DNA of 64,000 nucleotides from Saprospiraceae bacterium (GCA_022448945.1 JAKVCV010000002.1:1-64000); one strand, 5' to 3'; numbered from the stretch's first letter, positions 30,711 to 40,490 are shown. Notes: a model not told the origin generated them from the letters alone. Made by a program: numbers and translations.

Positions 30711-30744
30711 AAAAAAGTCGTAAGAATTATCTTACGACTTTTTT
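30711..30744. terminator. Bidirectional intrinsic terminator
   Basis: AAAAAAGTCGTAAGA pairs with TCTTACGACTTTTTT around a 4-nt loop, giving a T-tract on either strand. It separates the convergent zinc-ribbon and hemD genes. Confidence 0.88.
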
Positions 30745-30788
30745 AATTATTTCTTGTTTTAATTATATATGTAATTAAGTGTATGTAA

Positions 30789-31577
30789 TTATTTAGATGA
30801 AGAGGCAGATAATGTTTTACGAATGTATTGTTCTATTGCCATTGTCATAGAGGGAGTATTTGGTGTAGGGACTTCTATATCTAGAATTAAGCCTTTATCA
30901 AGAATAGCTTTCGCTGTTTTTTTGCCAAATGCAGCAATACGAGTATTGTTTTGTTTGAAATCAGGAAAGTTATCATATAGGGATTTAATACTTAAAGGAC
31001 TAAAGAAGACTAAAATGTCATAAAAAACATTTTCTAAGTCAGATATATTACTACTTGCAGCTTGATACATCATCGATTCTTTAAAATCAAATTCATTTTT
31101 TTCAAGAAAATCTGCAAAATTATGACCTCCAAAATTAGAACAAGGTAAAAGGAATTTTTCTTTTTTCTTGTGTTTTAAAAGAAATGGTTTTATGTCTTCA
31201 AGTGTACGTTTCCCAAAAAATACTTTACGCTTCCTGTAAATGATATGCTTTTGTAGGTATAATGCAACTGTTTCTGATTTACAAAAGTATTTTAATTCAG
31301 TAGGAACCTTATATCGCATTTCATCACATAATCTAAAAAAATGATCTACAGCACTTTTATTTGTAAGAATAATGGCTGTATATTCTTCTAACGTTATCTT
31401 TTGTTTTCGGAATTCTTTAGCTGAAATCGGCTTTACTTCTGTGAAAGGGCGGTAGTCAATATTTAATCCAAATTTTGTGATTAATTTGTCATATGGGGCT
31501 CTATTGTTCTCAGTATCTATTTGAGTCACAAGAATACTTTCTACCTTCTTTAATCTGTCTTCTGACTTTGCTTGCAT
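30789..31577 (-). CDS. hemD: Uroporphyrinogen-III synthase
   Basis: The 262-residue protein resembles Bacteroidota HemD, which closes and inverts the tetrapyrrole ring to form uroporphyrinogen III. The family is poorly conserved; visible hallmarks are the two-lobe pattern with AIILTNKSAVDHFF in the first lobe, and DILVFFSPLSIKSLYDNFPDF followed by RIAAFGKKTAKAI in the second. The start at MQAKSEDRLKK is chosen because the longer frame would run into the upstream DUF4271 gene. The two genes are only 14 bp apart, a common pairing in this phylum. Confidence 0.82.
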   Translation of the reverse strand: MQAKSEDRLKKVESILVTQIDTENNRAPYDKLITKFGLNIDYRPFTEVKPISAKEFRKQKITLEEYTAIILTNKSAVDHFFRLCDEMRYKVPTELKYFCKSETVALYLQKHIIYRKRKVFFGKRTLEDIKPFLLKHKKKEKFLLPCSNFGGHNFADFLEKNEFDFKESMMYQAASSNISDLENVFYDILVFFSPLSIKSLYDNFPDFKQNNTRIAAFGKKTAKAILDKGLILDIEVPTPNTPSMTMAIEQYIRKTLSASSSK

Positions 31578-31591
31578 CAAATCTTTTTTTT

Positions 31592-32689
31592 TCAATAAAT
31601 AGATAGTAGCTTCAGTATTATCAGTATAGGTGCTACTTCGACGGCACAAAGATATATAAAAAAATGGAATTTATGAAATAAAATTACGTTTCCAGCAACA
31701 AATAAACCCAAAATACTACGATACATATAGATAGTGATTAGTAGAAAGAAACTCACATATAACAATGTAGATTGAGTAGAAATAGATGTAAAGACTAATA
31801 AAAACAATATTGGAACAAGAATAAACCCAAGGAGTCTATTAGTGTTGGATATAATGAAGTTATACATATTAATCTCTTGAGAATATGGAAGGAGAATTGC
31901 TAAAAATTTCAGTTGAAGATGTTTGATAATATATACGATACTAACGGCACATATTGACAATAATAATGCACCAAAAGTATTGAACTGAACTTCTGAAGAT
32001 ATAATCTGAGGAATTAGAAAACAAAACGTTCCCATACTTATATTAAAAAGTATATAACTTGCTAAGCTTTCCATTTTCATGTAACTCTCTTGAGTTCTAT
32101 ACAATATCCTAGCTGCATTAGTGCTCAGAAATGCATGAAAAAAAGATCTTATATCTTTTCTATAGATAGCAATAAGAATTGTCATGTATGATAGAATTCC
32201 TAGTAATACAAAAATAAGCCATTGAGGAGTCTTGGATTTTGAACTATCATTAATAGTGAATAGGTCTTTAAATACTTCATTAACACTTTTTGTGTTCTTT
32301 TTTTGGGGTTTTACCTTTTTTGTATTCCTTTTATTAGGAAGTGCAAAAGGATTGTCAGATTCCCCAATGTCAAAAATATTATTTGTATAATATTTATAAC
32401 TGAGTTTATTTTGATAAAGATTAAATTCTTTGGAGTTTTTTGAAAGCGAATAGAATTTTGGAATGCTTTTATAGGTTGAATTTATATGACTTTTAGTCAA
32501 TATGGGAATCGTAGGATTTGTTTTTTTAGGAAATATTTTTTTTATTAAAAGTGTAGAGTCTTCCTGATTTTTTTCTTGTGAAAATTCTCTTACATTTTGA
32601 GCAAGTATAGACGGAGTCTCTAATATATTAATGAACGGCATTACCAATGCCAATATCAAAAAGCATCTAAAATTATAGCTGAAAGTCAT
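31592..32689 (-). CDS. DUF4271 family membrane protein
   Basis: From this ATG the protein has about 365 residues: a signal-like leader, a low-complexity Lys/Asn/Ser-rich stretch to about residue 150, and several transmembrane helices in the C-terminal half. The end (FHFFIYLCAVEVAPILIILKLL, quoted here in part as CAVEVAPILI) is the DUF4271 signature. The function is unknown; its constant position before hemD suggests a link with haem synthesis or membrane haem handling, which is inference only. A GTG 14 codons upstream is an alternative start. Confidence 0.78.
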   Translation of the reverse strand: MTFSYNFRCFLILALVMPFINILETPSILAQNVREFSQEKNQEDSTLLIKKIFPKKTNPTIPILTKSHINSTYKSIPKFYSLSKNSKEFNLYQNKLSYKYYTNNIFDIGESDNPFALPNKRNTKKVKPQKKNTKSVNEVFKDLFTINDSSKSKTPQWLIFVLLGILSYMTILIAIYRKDIRSFFHAFLSTNAARILYRTQESYMKMESLASYILFNISMGTFCFLIPQIISSEVQFNTFGALLLSICAVSIVYIIKHLQLKFLAILLPYSQEINMYNFIISNTNRLLGFILVPILFLLVFTSISTQSTLLYVSFFLLITIYMYRSILGLFVAGNVILFHKFHFFIYLCAVEVAPILIILKLLSIY

Positions 32690-33031
32690 TTTTTTTGTTG
32701 ACTTATTTTGGTGCAATAGGTTTTTAATCACTGGATATGAGATAAAGGGAATTTTTTAAAAACCAATTAGTTATTTATCCCTTAAAGCAAATGTAATAAA
32801 ATATGTTATTTAATTATGTTGTTGTTTTCAATGTTTTAGTGTTACTTTTATCATTTAAGTTAAAGTTATAGGTTTATTTTACACTAGATTATTTTTTTTA
32901 TTAAAAATCCTAAAAAAAATAATAATTGATCAATAACTAATTGATCAAATCATCAATATAAATTGTTAAGCTATGAATCATTTTTTAGAAGATTTTGTTT
33001 TAATCAATGATTAAATCTACTTTATATATTT
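32690..33031. other. Divergent intergenic region with paired TTGATCAA palindromes
   Basis: This 342-bp AT-rich region separates the DUF4271 gene (minus) from the TPR gene (plus). It holds two perfect TTGATCAA palindromes at 32926-32933 and 32941-32948, with centres 15 bp apart, upstream of the TPR gene. They could be an operator. No other feature is seen. Confidence 0.45.
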
Positions 33032-34390
33032 ATGAAAACTCTGTTACATAGATTATTAAATTCTTCAGATGAATTAACATCTAAAATATTAGATGAATTA
33101 CAACCTAAAGACCTTTTTTTATTAAGAGATGCTTTAGTTGTATTGTGGCAAATTCACCCTAGTGAAGAAGTTAAAGATAAAGCTTCTTTAATATTGAAAG
33201 AAAAATTAGAAGATGACGAAATCGCTATTATTGAGGCTACATTTAGTGTTTTTAAATCTGTTTCAGAATTTCTTCCATGGATGGGAGAATATAAAGATTT
33301 ACAAGTTGCAAATTTCCAAAACTTTTATAGTAAGAAAGAACATTATGAACCTCTTTTAGTTTCTTCTTCATTAGTTGATGTTTATTTAGATTTAGGTCGC
33401 AAACTATATATGATGTTTGACTTAGTTGATGAAGCAAAGTCATGTTTTGAAGGGATTGTTAAGTATGATATTAAAAATGCCGAAGCATTTTATGCCCTGG
33501 GGAGACTTACTGAACGTGAACAAAACCATGAAGAAGCTTTACGTTTTTATGAGAATTGTATTGATATTGATCCTAACCATATTTATGCTTTGCTTCAGTT
33601 AGGAATTTTAAATGCTACAGTTTTTATGGCATATAATGAAGCAATTATATATTACAATAGGGTCATAGAATTAGAACCTTTTATGGCAGAAACACACGTT
33701 AGGCTTGCTCAAGTACATTATCAACTTAAAGACATTAAAAGAGCAAAACAGTTCATTGAAATTGCTTTGGGAATAAATGAATTCAACGAGGAAGCACTTA
33801 ATTTACTTGGTCAAATCCAATTTCAATGGGAAGGGAATATAGAAAAAGCAATAGAAACATTTAAAAAGGGGCTTGATAATAAAGTACATGGTGATAGTGG
33901 ATTGCTTTTATCAAGCTTGGGCGAATTATATAGTAATCAATTAGGGGATTTTGAAAAAGCCAGGGCATTTTATGAAAAATCCTTAAAAGCAAGACCAACG
34001 CAAAATAAAACACTCAAGAACTTAATTGTAATTTTAGAAAATAATTATCAGGACTATGCAGCTGTTTCTATGTGTTATGAAAAATATTTGACTCATGTTA
34101 AGAATGATTTATCTGTATATGTCGATTATGCTAAGTTTCTAATTAAGTATATGCAGGACTATGAATTTGCCCAAATGCAATTAAATGAAGTTTTTGCATT
34201 GGATCCGGAACATGAGGAAGCAGTTAAAGTAAAACGCCAAATAAATCAACTTTTACTACTGGAAAATGATGAAATTGATGATGATCACAAAAATAATATG
34301 GGTAAAGACAAACATGCTTCTGGAGATGAAAACAATGATGATTTTGATTTTAATGATTTTCATGGTGGGGGAGCTGCAGCCGATAATTAA
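33032..34390 (+). CDS. Tetratricopeptide-repeat protein
   Basis: The 452-residue protein has no signal peptide. It contains several tandem TPR units from about residue 110 to 400 (AEAFYALGRLTEREQNHEEA, then HIYALLQLGIL, AETHVRLAQVHYQLKD), which form helical scaffolds for protein binding. It ends in an acidic Asp/Asn-rich tail (about 410-452). It is probably a cytosolic adaptor with unknown partner. A weak hairpin (TTCCC / GGGAA, 34403-34421) follows the stop. Confidence 0.8.
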   Translation: MKTLLHRLLNSSDELTSKILDELQPKDLFLLRDALVVLWQIHPSEEVKDKASLILKEKLEDDEIAIIEATFSVFKSVSEFLPWMGEYKDLQVANFQNFYSKKEHYEPLLVSSSLVDVYLDLGRKLYMMFDLVDEAKSCFEGIVKYDIKNAEAFYALGRLTEREQNHEEALRFYENCIDIDPNHIYALLQLGILNATVFMAYNEAIIYYNRVIELEPFMAETHVRLAQVHYQLKDIKRAKQFIEIALGINEFNEEALNLLGQIQFQWEGNIEKAIETFKKGLDNKVHGDSGLLLSSLGELYSNQLGDFEKARAFYEKSLKARPTQNKTLKNLIVILENNYQDYAAVSMCYEKYLTHVKNDLSVYVDYAKFLIKYMQDYEFAQMQLNEVFALDPEHEEAVKVKRQINQLLLLENDEIDDDHKNNMGKDKHASGDENNDDFDFNDFHGGGAAADN

Positions 34391-34541
34391 AAAAAATTAA
34401 ATTCCCTTTTGGTCTCGGGAAATTCACTTTTTTATTAAGGATTTTAATAGACTAAGTTTTTTGGTTATGATGAAAATTAAGTTTAAATTGTTAGATTATC
34501 ATTGGACATAAAATGCAAAAACGCTCTTAAAATATTTAATA

Positions 34542-35294
34542 ATGAAAGCAACTTTTTTATACACTTTACTAATACTTTTTTTTCCAATCTTTGGCTATAC
34601 TCAAAACTTAACGGCGAAAGAGATTATAAAAAAAATGGATGATAATGCTTATAGTGGTCAGTTAAGTGTAACGATGAAAATGTCTATTGTACGTCCTTCC
34701 TGGACCAGGAAAATGGAGCTTAAAAGTTGGGCAGACGGAAGTGATTATTCCTTAATTTTAGTTACTTCCCCAGCAAGGGAAAAAGGCATTACCTATTTAA
34801 AAAGAGAAAAAGAAATGTGGAACTATCAGCCTTCAATTGATAGGACAATTAAAATGCCACCTTCAATGATGATGCAATCCTGGATGGGTTCAGACTTTAA
34901 AAATGATGATCTTGTTCGTCAATCTTCGGTTGTTGTAGACTATACACACAAACTTCTGGGGAAAACAAAAGTTGATGGGCGTGAATGTTATAAAATTCAA
35001 TTAACACCTCTCGAAGATGCTCCTGTAGTATGGGGTAGAGTATTGATCTGGGTAGACGTAAAAGAAAATTTGCAACTTAAAACTGAATTTTATGACGAAG
35101 ATAATGATTTGGTTAATACTATGTTGGGTCAGGAAGTTAAAGAAATTGGGGGCCGTATTTTACCTACAAAAATAATTTTGATCCCTGCTGATGAAGAGGG
35201 GAGTAAGACAATTATGGAGTATACCTCTATGGAGTTTGATGCTAAATTTGAATCTCGCTTTTTTTCAACTCAAAATATGAAAAGGGTAAGGTAA
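34542..35294 (+). CDS. LolA-like periplasmic protein
   Basis: The 250-residue protein has a signal peptide (cleavage after GYTQ) and belongs to the LolA-like outer-membrane lipoprotein-sorting superfamily (KSWADGSDYSLILVTSP, YLKREKEMWNYQPSIDR, MMQSWMGSDFKNDDL). Members bind lipid or the acyl chains of lipoproteins in the periplasm. It is the first gene of a five-gene run with two permeases, an ATPase and an outer-membrane barrel, so it is the likely periplasmic carrier of that system. It is not the canonical LolA, because the WNYxP and SWMGSDF motifs define a separate branch. Confidence 0.82.
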   Translation: MKATFLYTLLILFFPIFGYTQNLTAKEIIKKMDDNAYSGQLSVTMKMSIVRPSWTRKMELKSWADGSDYSLILVTSPAREKGITYLKREKEMWNYQPSIDRTIKMPPSMMMQSWMGSDFKNDDLVRQSSVVVDYTHKLLGKTKVDGRECYKIQLTPLEDAPVVWGRVLIWVDVKENLQLKTEFYDEDNDLVNTMLGQEVKEIGGRILPTKIILIPADEEGSKTIMEYTSMEFDAKFESRFFSTQNMKRVR

Positions 35295-35330
35295 TTTATT
35301 CCCTAGTATGTTATGATTAAATAAACTAAT

Positions 35331-36548
35331 ATGATTATTAAAATAGCTTGGCGGAACATATGGCGAAATAAAAGACGTACAGCCATCACTGCTGCATCCA
35401 TTTTCTTTGCAGTATTGTTTTCTGTGGCTTCTGAATCATTGAATAGGGGTGTATTTGATAGCATGATAGATAGTACCGTTAGCTTTTATATTGGGTATAT
35501 TCAAATTGTAAAAAAAGGATATTGGGAAGATCGAACGTTAGAAGAATCTATTGAGTTTAGAACAGAACTCAAGAATGATCTGATGAATGTTAAAGGGGTT
35601 GATGATATTGTGCCAAGATTGGAATCTTTTGCCCTTGTTTCTTATGGATCATTAACAAAAAGTACTATGGTTGTTGGTATTGATCCACAGAAAGAGACTC
35701 AGCTTACAGGTCTTTCCAAACGTATCAAAAAAGGTGTTTTTTTAGAAAAAAACGATAGGGCTGTTATGATGACTGAAGGATTGGCTGAAAAGTTAAACGT
35801 AGAAGTTAATGATACAATTGTCCTAATTAGTCAGGGATATCATGGGGTAAATGCGGCTGCAAAGTTTTTGATAAAAGGGCTTGTTCATTTTGGTTCTCCT
35901 GAATTGAATACCAAATTTATTTTTATGCCTTTGACAACAGCACAACAATTTTATGGTGCAGATAATAGAATTACTTCAGTTGTTTTAGATGTACAGGGTA
36001 AAGATCAGGCTCAAGTAGTTTTCTCAGATCTTCAGAAATCACTAGATCCAAAGCAATTTGAAATTAAAGACTGGAAGGCTATGATGCCTGAAATAATCAG
36101 CATGAAAGAAATGAAAGAAAGTAGCAATAAAATTGTAATGTTTATATTATACTTAATTGTTGCTTTTGGGATTTTTGGAACTATCCTGATGATGACCAAG
36201 GAACGACAGTATGAATTTGGTGTGCTCATTTCCATAGGTATGAAAAGAGGTATATTAGCATTCACGATATGGTTGGAAACTATGTTTCTCGGATTTTTGG
36301 GAGCCTTGATAGGTATTGCAATTTCTTATTCACTAATGTATTATTTGTCTGTTAATCCTATTGAGGTCACTGGCGATATGGCTGCAACTTATGCTAAGTT
36401 TGGACTTGAACCTTTGTTGCCAGCCTCAGTTGATATTGATATCTTTGCCACTCAAACCTTTATTGTTTTTATATTAACCTCTTTTTTGGCACTTTATCCT
36501 TGTTTGTCCATTTTACGTATGAAACCAGTTCAAGCAATGCGTGCCTAA
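35331..36548 (+). CDS. FtsX/LolCE-type ABC transporter permease 1
   Basis: The 405-residue inner-membrane protein has one N-terminal helix after MIIKIAWRNIWRNKRR, a periplasmic domain (about 45-260) and three C-terminal helices (FILYLIVAFGIFGTILMM and following), the MacB/LolC topology. Such permeases use ATP hydrolysis to extrude lipoproteins or lipids rather than import solutes. The start motif is shared with the next gene, so the two permeases are paralogues. It lies 36 bp downstream of the LolA-like gene. Confidence 0.88.
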   Translation: MIIKIAWRNIWRNKRRTAITAASIFFAVLFSVASESLNRGVFDSMIDSTVSFYIGYIQIVKKGYWEDRTLEESIEFRTELKNDLMNVKGVDDIVPRLESFALVSYGSLTKSTMVVGIDPQKETQLTGLSKRIKKGVFLEKNDRAVMMTEGLAEKLNVEVNDTIVLISQGYHGVNAAAKFLIKGLVHFGSPELNTKFIFMPLTTAQQFYGADNRITSVVLDVQGKDQAQVVFSDLQKSLDPKQFEIKDWKAMMPEIISMKEMKESSNKIVMFILYLIVAFGIFGTILMMTKERQYEFGVLISIGMKRGILAFTIWLETMFLGFLGALIGIAISYSLMYYLSVNPIEVTGDMAATYAKFGLEPLLPASVDIDIFATQTFIVFILTSFLALYPCLSILRMKPVQAMRA

Positions 36549-36587
36549 GAAGTGTTATCAAATTAGTTTTTTTGAATGTTCAATACC

Positions 36588-37796
36588 ATGATTATAAAAA
36601 TAGCTTGGAGAAACATATGGAGGAATAAAATACGATCCTTAACAGTGGTCGGGTCTATAGTTATTGGTGTTTGGGCATTGACCTTTATGATGGCATTTTA
36701 TGATGGATTTGTAACTATGTATATTAGTAGTGCTGTCGAGAATGATTTGTCTCATATTCAAATCCATAACCCTGAGTTTGTAGATGAGAAGGAAGTTAAA
36801 TACACAATTGATGATTATACAGAATTAATTAAGGTTTTATCTTCCGATAATGATATTTTGTCATTTGCTTCCCGCTCTTTAAATAATGGAATGATAGCCA
36901 ATTCAAAAGGTTCAAGAGGTTGCGATATAAGGGGCATTGTTCCTATAGATGAAGCAAAATTAACTAGACTTGACAAAAAAATTGTAGAAGGAAATTACTT
37001 TGATCTAACCAAAAAGAAAAATCCAATAGTTATAGGGAAAAAACTGGCTGATAAAATGAAATTGAAAGTAAAGTCTAAAGTTGTCCTTACTTTTCAGAAA
37101 ACAGATGGTGAATTAATTTCTGCCGCTTTTAAGGTTATTGGCATTTATAAGTGTACTAATAGTATTTTTGAAGAAATAAATTTATTTGTACAGCAAAAAG
37201 ATTTGGGCCGCTTATTGGAGGATGATCAAATGATTCATGAAATCGCTTTATTGTTGAAAGATGTAAAACAGTTGGATACAGTTCAAGCTGCTTTGGCATC
37301 TAAATTTCCTCAAAACTTAGTTGAAAACTATAAAGAGATATCTCCCGACGTGAATCTCTATGAGTCACAAATGGGTGTTATTACTTATATTTTTATTATA
37401 ATCATAATGTTTGCACTTATTTTTGGTATTATTAATGCCATGCTAATGGCAATACTTGAGCGCACAAGGGAATTAGGAATGTTGATGTCAATAGGTATGA
37501 ATAGAATGAAGCTATTTTTAATGATAGTATTTGAAACTGTTTTTATAGGCCTGATAGCAGCGCCCTTAGGTCTTCTTTTTGGACACTTTACAGTGCTATA
37601 TTTTTCTAAAGTTGGTATTGATATGACTGAGGCACTTGAAAAAGTGGGTTTGAATGAAATTTTATACCCTACATTAAATGTTGAATCATATTTTACTATT
37701 ACAGTTTCTGTAGTTATTACTGCAATTTTAGGGGCATTTTATCCTGCCTATAAAGCAATAAGATTAAAGCCCGTTGAGGCCATAAATAAAATTTAA
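36588..37796 (+). CDS. FtsX/LolCE-type ABC transporter permease 2
   Basis: This second permease has about 402 residues and the same layout: N-terminal helix, periplasmic domain, three C-terminal helices (YIFIIIIMFALIFGIINAML and following). It begins MIIKIAWRNIWRNK, identical to permease 1, which favours this ATG over one four codons upstream. The periplasmic domains are diverged, so the pair probably forms a heterodimer like LolC-LolE. The ATPase gene follows after 70 bp. Confidence 0.88.
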   Translation: MIIKIAWRNIWRNKIRSLTVVGSIVIGVWALTFMMAFYDGFVTMYISSAVENDLSHIQIHNPEFVDEKEVKYTIDDYTELIKVLSSDNDILSFASRSLNNGMIANSKGSRGCDIRGIVPIDEAKLTRLDKKIVEGNYFDLTKKKNPIVIGKKLADKMKLKVKSKVVLTFQKTDGELISAAFKVIGIYKCTNSIFEEINLFVQQKDLGRLLEDDQMIHEIALLLKDVKQLDTVQAALASKFPQNLVENYKEISPDVNLYESQMGVITYIFIIIIMFALIFGIINAMLMAILERTRELGMLMSIGMNRMKLFLMIVFETVFIGLIAAPLGLLFGHFTVLYFSKVGIDMTEALEKVGLNEILYPTLNVESYFTITVSVVITAILGAFYPAYKAIRLKPVEAINKI

Positions 37797-37866
37797 TAGT
37801 TCTACAAATGTTTTTAATATCTAGGAATACACTAATCTTAAAATGTTTAAAATTTAATATAAAGCG

Positions 37867-38556
37867 ATGAAAAATGTTATAACAGTTAAAGAAGTAACTA
37901 AAGTATATAATCCGGATACAATACCTGTTCATGCGCTAAGGGGAGTAGATTTGGAAATCGGTCAGGGTGAATTTACGGCTCTTGTTGGACCCTCTGGTTC
38001 TGGTAAAACCACTCTTTTAAATATTATTGGTGGGTTGGATAATGCAACTGAAGGTTCTGTTATTATTAATGATCAGGACATTGAAAAATTATCTGACAGC
38101 CAGATTATTGAATTCCGAAAACAACATATTGGTTTCGTTTTTCAGGCTTACAATTTAATTCCTGTTTTAACTGCCAAAGAAAATGTTGAATTTGTTATGT
38201 TATTACAAGGTGCTTCCCAGGCAGCTAGAGATGCTAGAGTAAAAGAATTAATGAATGCCGTAGGCTTGAGTGAACATTTGGATAGACGACCTTCCCAGTT
38301 GTCGGGCGGGCAACAACAAAGGGTCGCTGTTGCCAGGGCTCTCGCTTCAAAACCTAGATTTGTTCTTGCAGACGAACCTACAGCAAATCTAGATTCAAAA
38401 TCGACAGCTGATTTATTGGATATTATGTCACAATTAAATCAAGAAGAAAATATTACTTTTCTTTTTTCTACCCATGATCAACGTGTTATTGACCGCGCTA
38501 GAAGAGTTGTTATGTTGGAAGATGGCGCAGTTATATCTGATGATACAAAAATGTAA
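37867..38556 (+). CDS. LolD-like ABC transporter ATPase
   Basis: The 229-residue ATPase has Walker A GPSGSGKTT, Q-loop (FVFQAYNLIP), signature LSGGQQQRVAVARAL and Walker B FVLADEPTANLD, then the switch His (FSTHD). It is of the MacB/LolD type that pairs with FtsX-like permeases, and should power the two permeases just upstream. It is followed after 3 bp by the outer-membrane barrel gene. Confidence 0.93.
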   Translation: MKNVITVKEVTKVYNPDTIPVHALRGVDLEIGQGEFTALVGPSGSGKTTLLNIIGGLDNATEGSVIINDQDIEKLSDSQIIEFRKQHIGFVFQAYNLIPVLTAKENVEFVMLLQGASQAARDARVKELMNAVGLSEHLDRRPSQLSGGQQQRVAVARALASKPRFVLADEPTANLDSKSTADLLDIMSQLNQEENITFLFSTHDQRVIDRARRVVMLEDGAVISDDTKM

Positions 38557-38559
38557 ACG

Positions 38560-39804
38560 ATGTCCCGTTTTGTCTTATTAATATTCTTGCTAATAATTCC
38601 AGTAATAGTATTTAGCCAAGATACTACTGCAGTAAATATAAAAGTCAAGAACGTAAAGAAAAAGAAAAAAAAGAGAGATCCCAATAAACCCAGAAAATGG
38701 GAACTAGCAGGTTACCTGAAATATATGACATCAGAGTACTTTCTACACCCTCCAGCTCAGGCACCTATAACAATGTTACAAAGTAATCTGATTCATAATA
38801 GAATTAATTTTAAATGGTATATTAATGATGCTTTTACTTTTAAATCGGATTTAAGGACCAGGGTCTTTTTTGGTGAATTTGTTAAGTTGACTCCCAATTA
38901 TGCCAAAACCATTGTCACTGGAGATAGCGCTAAAAATGGCTATTATGATTATTTGTCATGGGCACTGCTGGACATACCTGGAGCAGCAATACATGCGACT
39001 ATCGATAGGTTCTATTTGCAGTATTCAAAAGGAGACATTGATATCCGTTTGGGCCGTCAGCGAATAAACTGGGGCATCAATACGATCTGGAATCCGAACG
39101 ATATTTTTAATGCCTTTTCTTTTACAGATTTTGATTATGAAGAACGGCCTGGTAGTGATGCTTTGCGTATACAATATTTTACAGGTGTAGCTTCAAGTAT
39201 TGAATTCGCTGCCAAGGTGTTTACAAGGTGGGAAAATGCTACAGCAGGTTTTTTGTGGAAAACGAATGTGTTGAATTATGATTTTCAATTCCTTGGAGGT
39301 ATAGTTGGACAAGATATAGTTTTTGGTGGAGGATGGGCAGGCAATATCAAAGGAGCAGGCTTCAAAGGAGAGTTTTCCTATTTTTATAACTATGCAGATA
39401 CTACAACTAATCGACATAGTTTTACTGGTACTTTGAGTATAGATTATTTATTTGAAAGCAGTACTTATTTTACAGCTGGGTTTATGTATAACATGAATGG
39501 TTCAACAAGTATCAATCCTAGTCAGGTATTTGCTTATCAGCCTTCTGCCAAAAACCTTTACCCATATAGATATTCAATATTTCTCACAGTAATGCACCCT
39601 ATTACGCCAATGTTCAATGCTGGTCTAACAGCTGTTTATAGTCCTGGTGAGAGTCATTCACTTTTTGTTAGTCCCAATTTTTCTTATTCCATTAAAGAAA
39701 ATTGGGATATTTCGCTGATAGGGCAAATTATTCTGAATAAGTCTGGCTCTTATTATGTTAGTACTGTGCAGGTGGTTTTTCTGAGGCTTAAATTTAGCTT
39801 CTGA
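38560..39804 (+). CDS. Outer-membrane beta-barrel protein of the ABC/LolA-like operon
   Basis: The 414-residue protein has a signal peptide (cleavage after VFSQ), a basic stretch (KKKKKKRDPNKPRK) and alternating strands ending in LRLKFSF, typical of an outer-membrane barrel. The motif IRLGRQRINWGINTIWNPND resembles DUF1302-like outer-membrane proteins. Its 3-bp distance from the ATPase gene means it is translated with the transporter, so it is the likely outer-membrane end of the same pathway. Substrate unknown. Confidence 0.78.
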   Translation: MSRFVLLIFLLIIPVIVFSQDTTAVNIKVKNVKKKKKKRDPNKPRKWELAGYLKYMTSEYFLHPPAQAPITMLQSNLIHNRINFKWYINDAFTFKSDLRTRVFFGEFVKLTPNYAKTIVTGDSAKNGYYDYLSWALLDIPGAAIHATIDRFYLQYSKGDIDIRLGRQRINWGINTIWNPNDIFNAFSFTDFDYEERPGSDALRIQYFTGVASSIEFAAKVFTRWENATAGFLWKTNVLNYDFQFLGGIVGQDIVFGGGWAGNIKGAGFKGEFSYFYNYADTTTNRHSFTGTLSIDYLFESSTYFTAGFMYNMNGSTSINPSQVFAYQPSAKNLYPYRYSIFLTVMHPITPMFNAGLTAVYSPGESHSLFVSPNFSYSIKENWDISLIGQIILNKSGSYYVSTVQVVFLRLKFSF

Positions 39805-39840
39805 TAAATTTAACTTAAAAAATCACTATTACTTATTGTA

Positions 39841-39879
39841 AAAAAAAGAGGCTGTCCTTTTCAGGCAGCCTCTTTTTTT
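39841..39879. terminator. Bidirectional intrinsic terminator
   Basis: AAAAAAAGAGGCTG and a matching CAGCCTCTTTTTTT form a strong stem with T-tracts on both strands, between the convergent barrel gene and cspA. Confidence 0.9.
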
Positions 39880-39898
39880 AATGACTTTAGGGTCCAAA

Positions 39899-40090
39899 TT
39901 ATACTACTTTAACTTCTATAGCATTTAAACCTTTACGTCCTTCTTCGGTTTCATAGGTAACTTTGTCTCCTTCTCGTATATCGTCGATTAGTCCGTTTGC
40001 ATGTACAAAAATGTCTTTACCACCATCATCAGGTTTAATAAAGCCATACCCTTTAGATTCATTGAAGAATTTTACTGTTCCGTTATTCAT
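39899..40090 (-). CDS. cspA: Cold-shock domain protein
   Basis: The 63-residue protein is a single cold-shock domain with both RNA-binding motifs (GYGFIKP and DIFVHAN). It acts as a nucleic-acid chaperone. The ATG giving MNNGTVKFFN is preferred over a longer frame that would start inside the promoter. A -7 element TAGATTTG lies at 40118-40125 on the minus strand, giving an unusually short leader of roughly 20-25 nt rather than the long cold-responsive leader of the enterobacterial gene. Confidence 0.92.
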   Translation of the reverse strand: MNNGTVKFFNESKGYGFIKPDDGGKDIFVHANGLIDDIREGDKVTYETEEGRKGLNAIEVKVV

Positions 40091-40117
40091 TGTTACAAAT
40101 TTAAAATAAAATAAAGC

Positions 40118-40125
40118 CAAATCTA
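40118..40125 (-). promoter_or_regulatory. -7 element of cspA
   Basis: TAGATTTG read on the minus strand matches TAnnTTTG and lies about 28 bp before the cspA ATG. No convincing -33 element was found. Confidence 0.5.
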
Positions 40126-40490
40126 AGTATATATCCTGACATTTTATAGTTATGCATGATTTTTATATTTTTTAATACAACTAATTTAATTTATAGGTTG
40201 TTAATATACATAAACACAAACAATGATATCCTACTTGCTAGAATAGTTGTCTTTTCAAGTCTTAGATAAATGGTTTTTGATTAAACAATCTAATTGTTTT
40301 TTTTAAGAAATAACATTAAAAATCAAATCTAGTTTGAAATCAAACAGAAGTATATATATAGGTTTCTCTATATTTCTAACATCTAATTATTTTTCAAAAT
40401 TCTTTCTTTACAGTTATAACAATGTTTTTTGCATAGATTTAAGATCAAAATTGTTAACTTGTATATGTTTATAACTAAAAAATAATTTTT
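40126..40490. other. Divergent intergenic region, no gene
   Basis: AT-rich spacer of about 365 bp between cspA and the small barrel gene. I see no RNA gene, repeat or clear promoter for the rightward gene. Confidence 0.4.
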
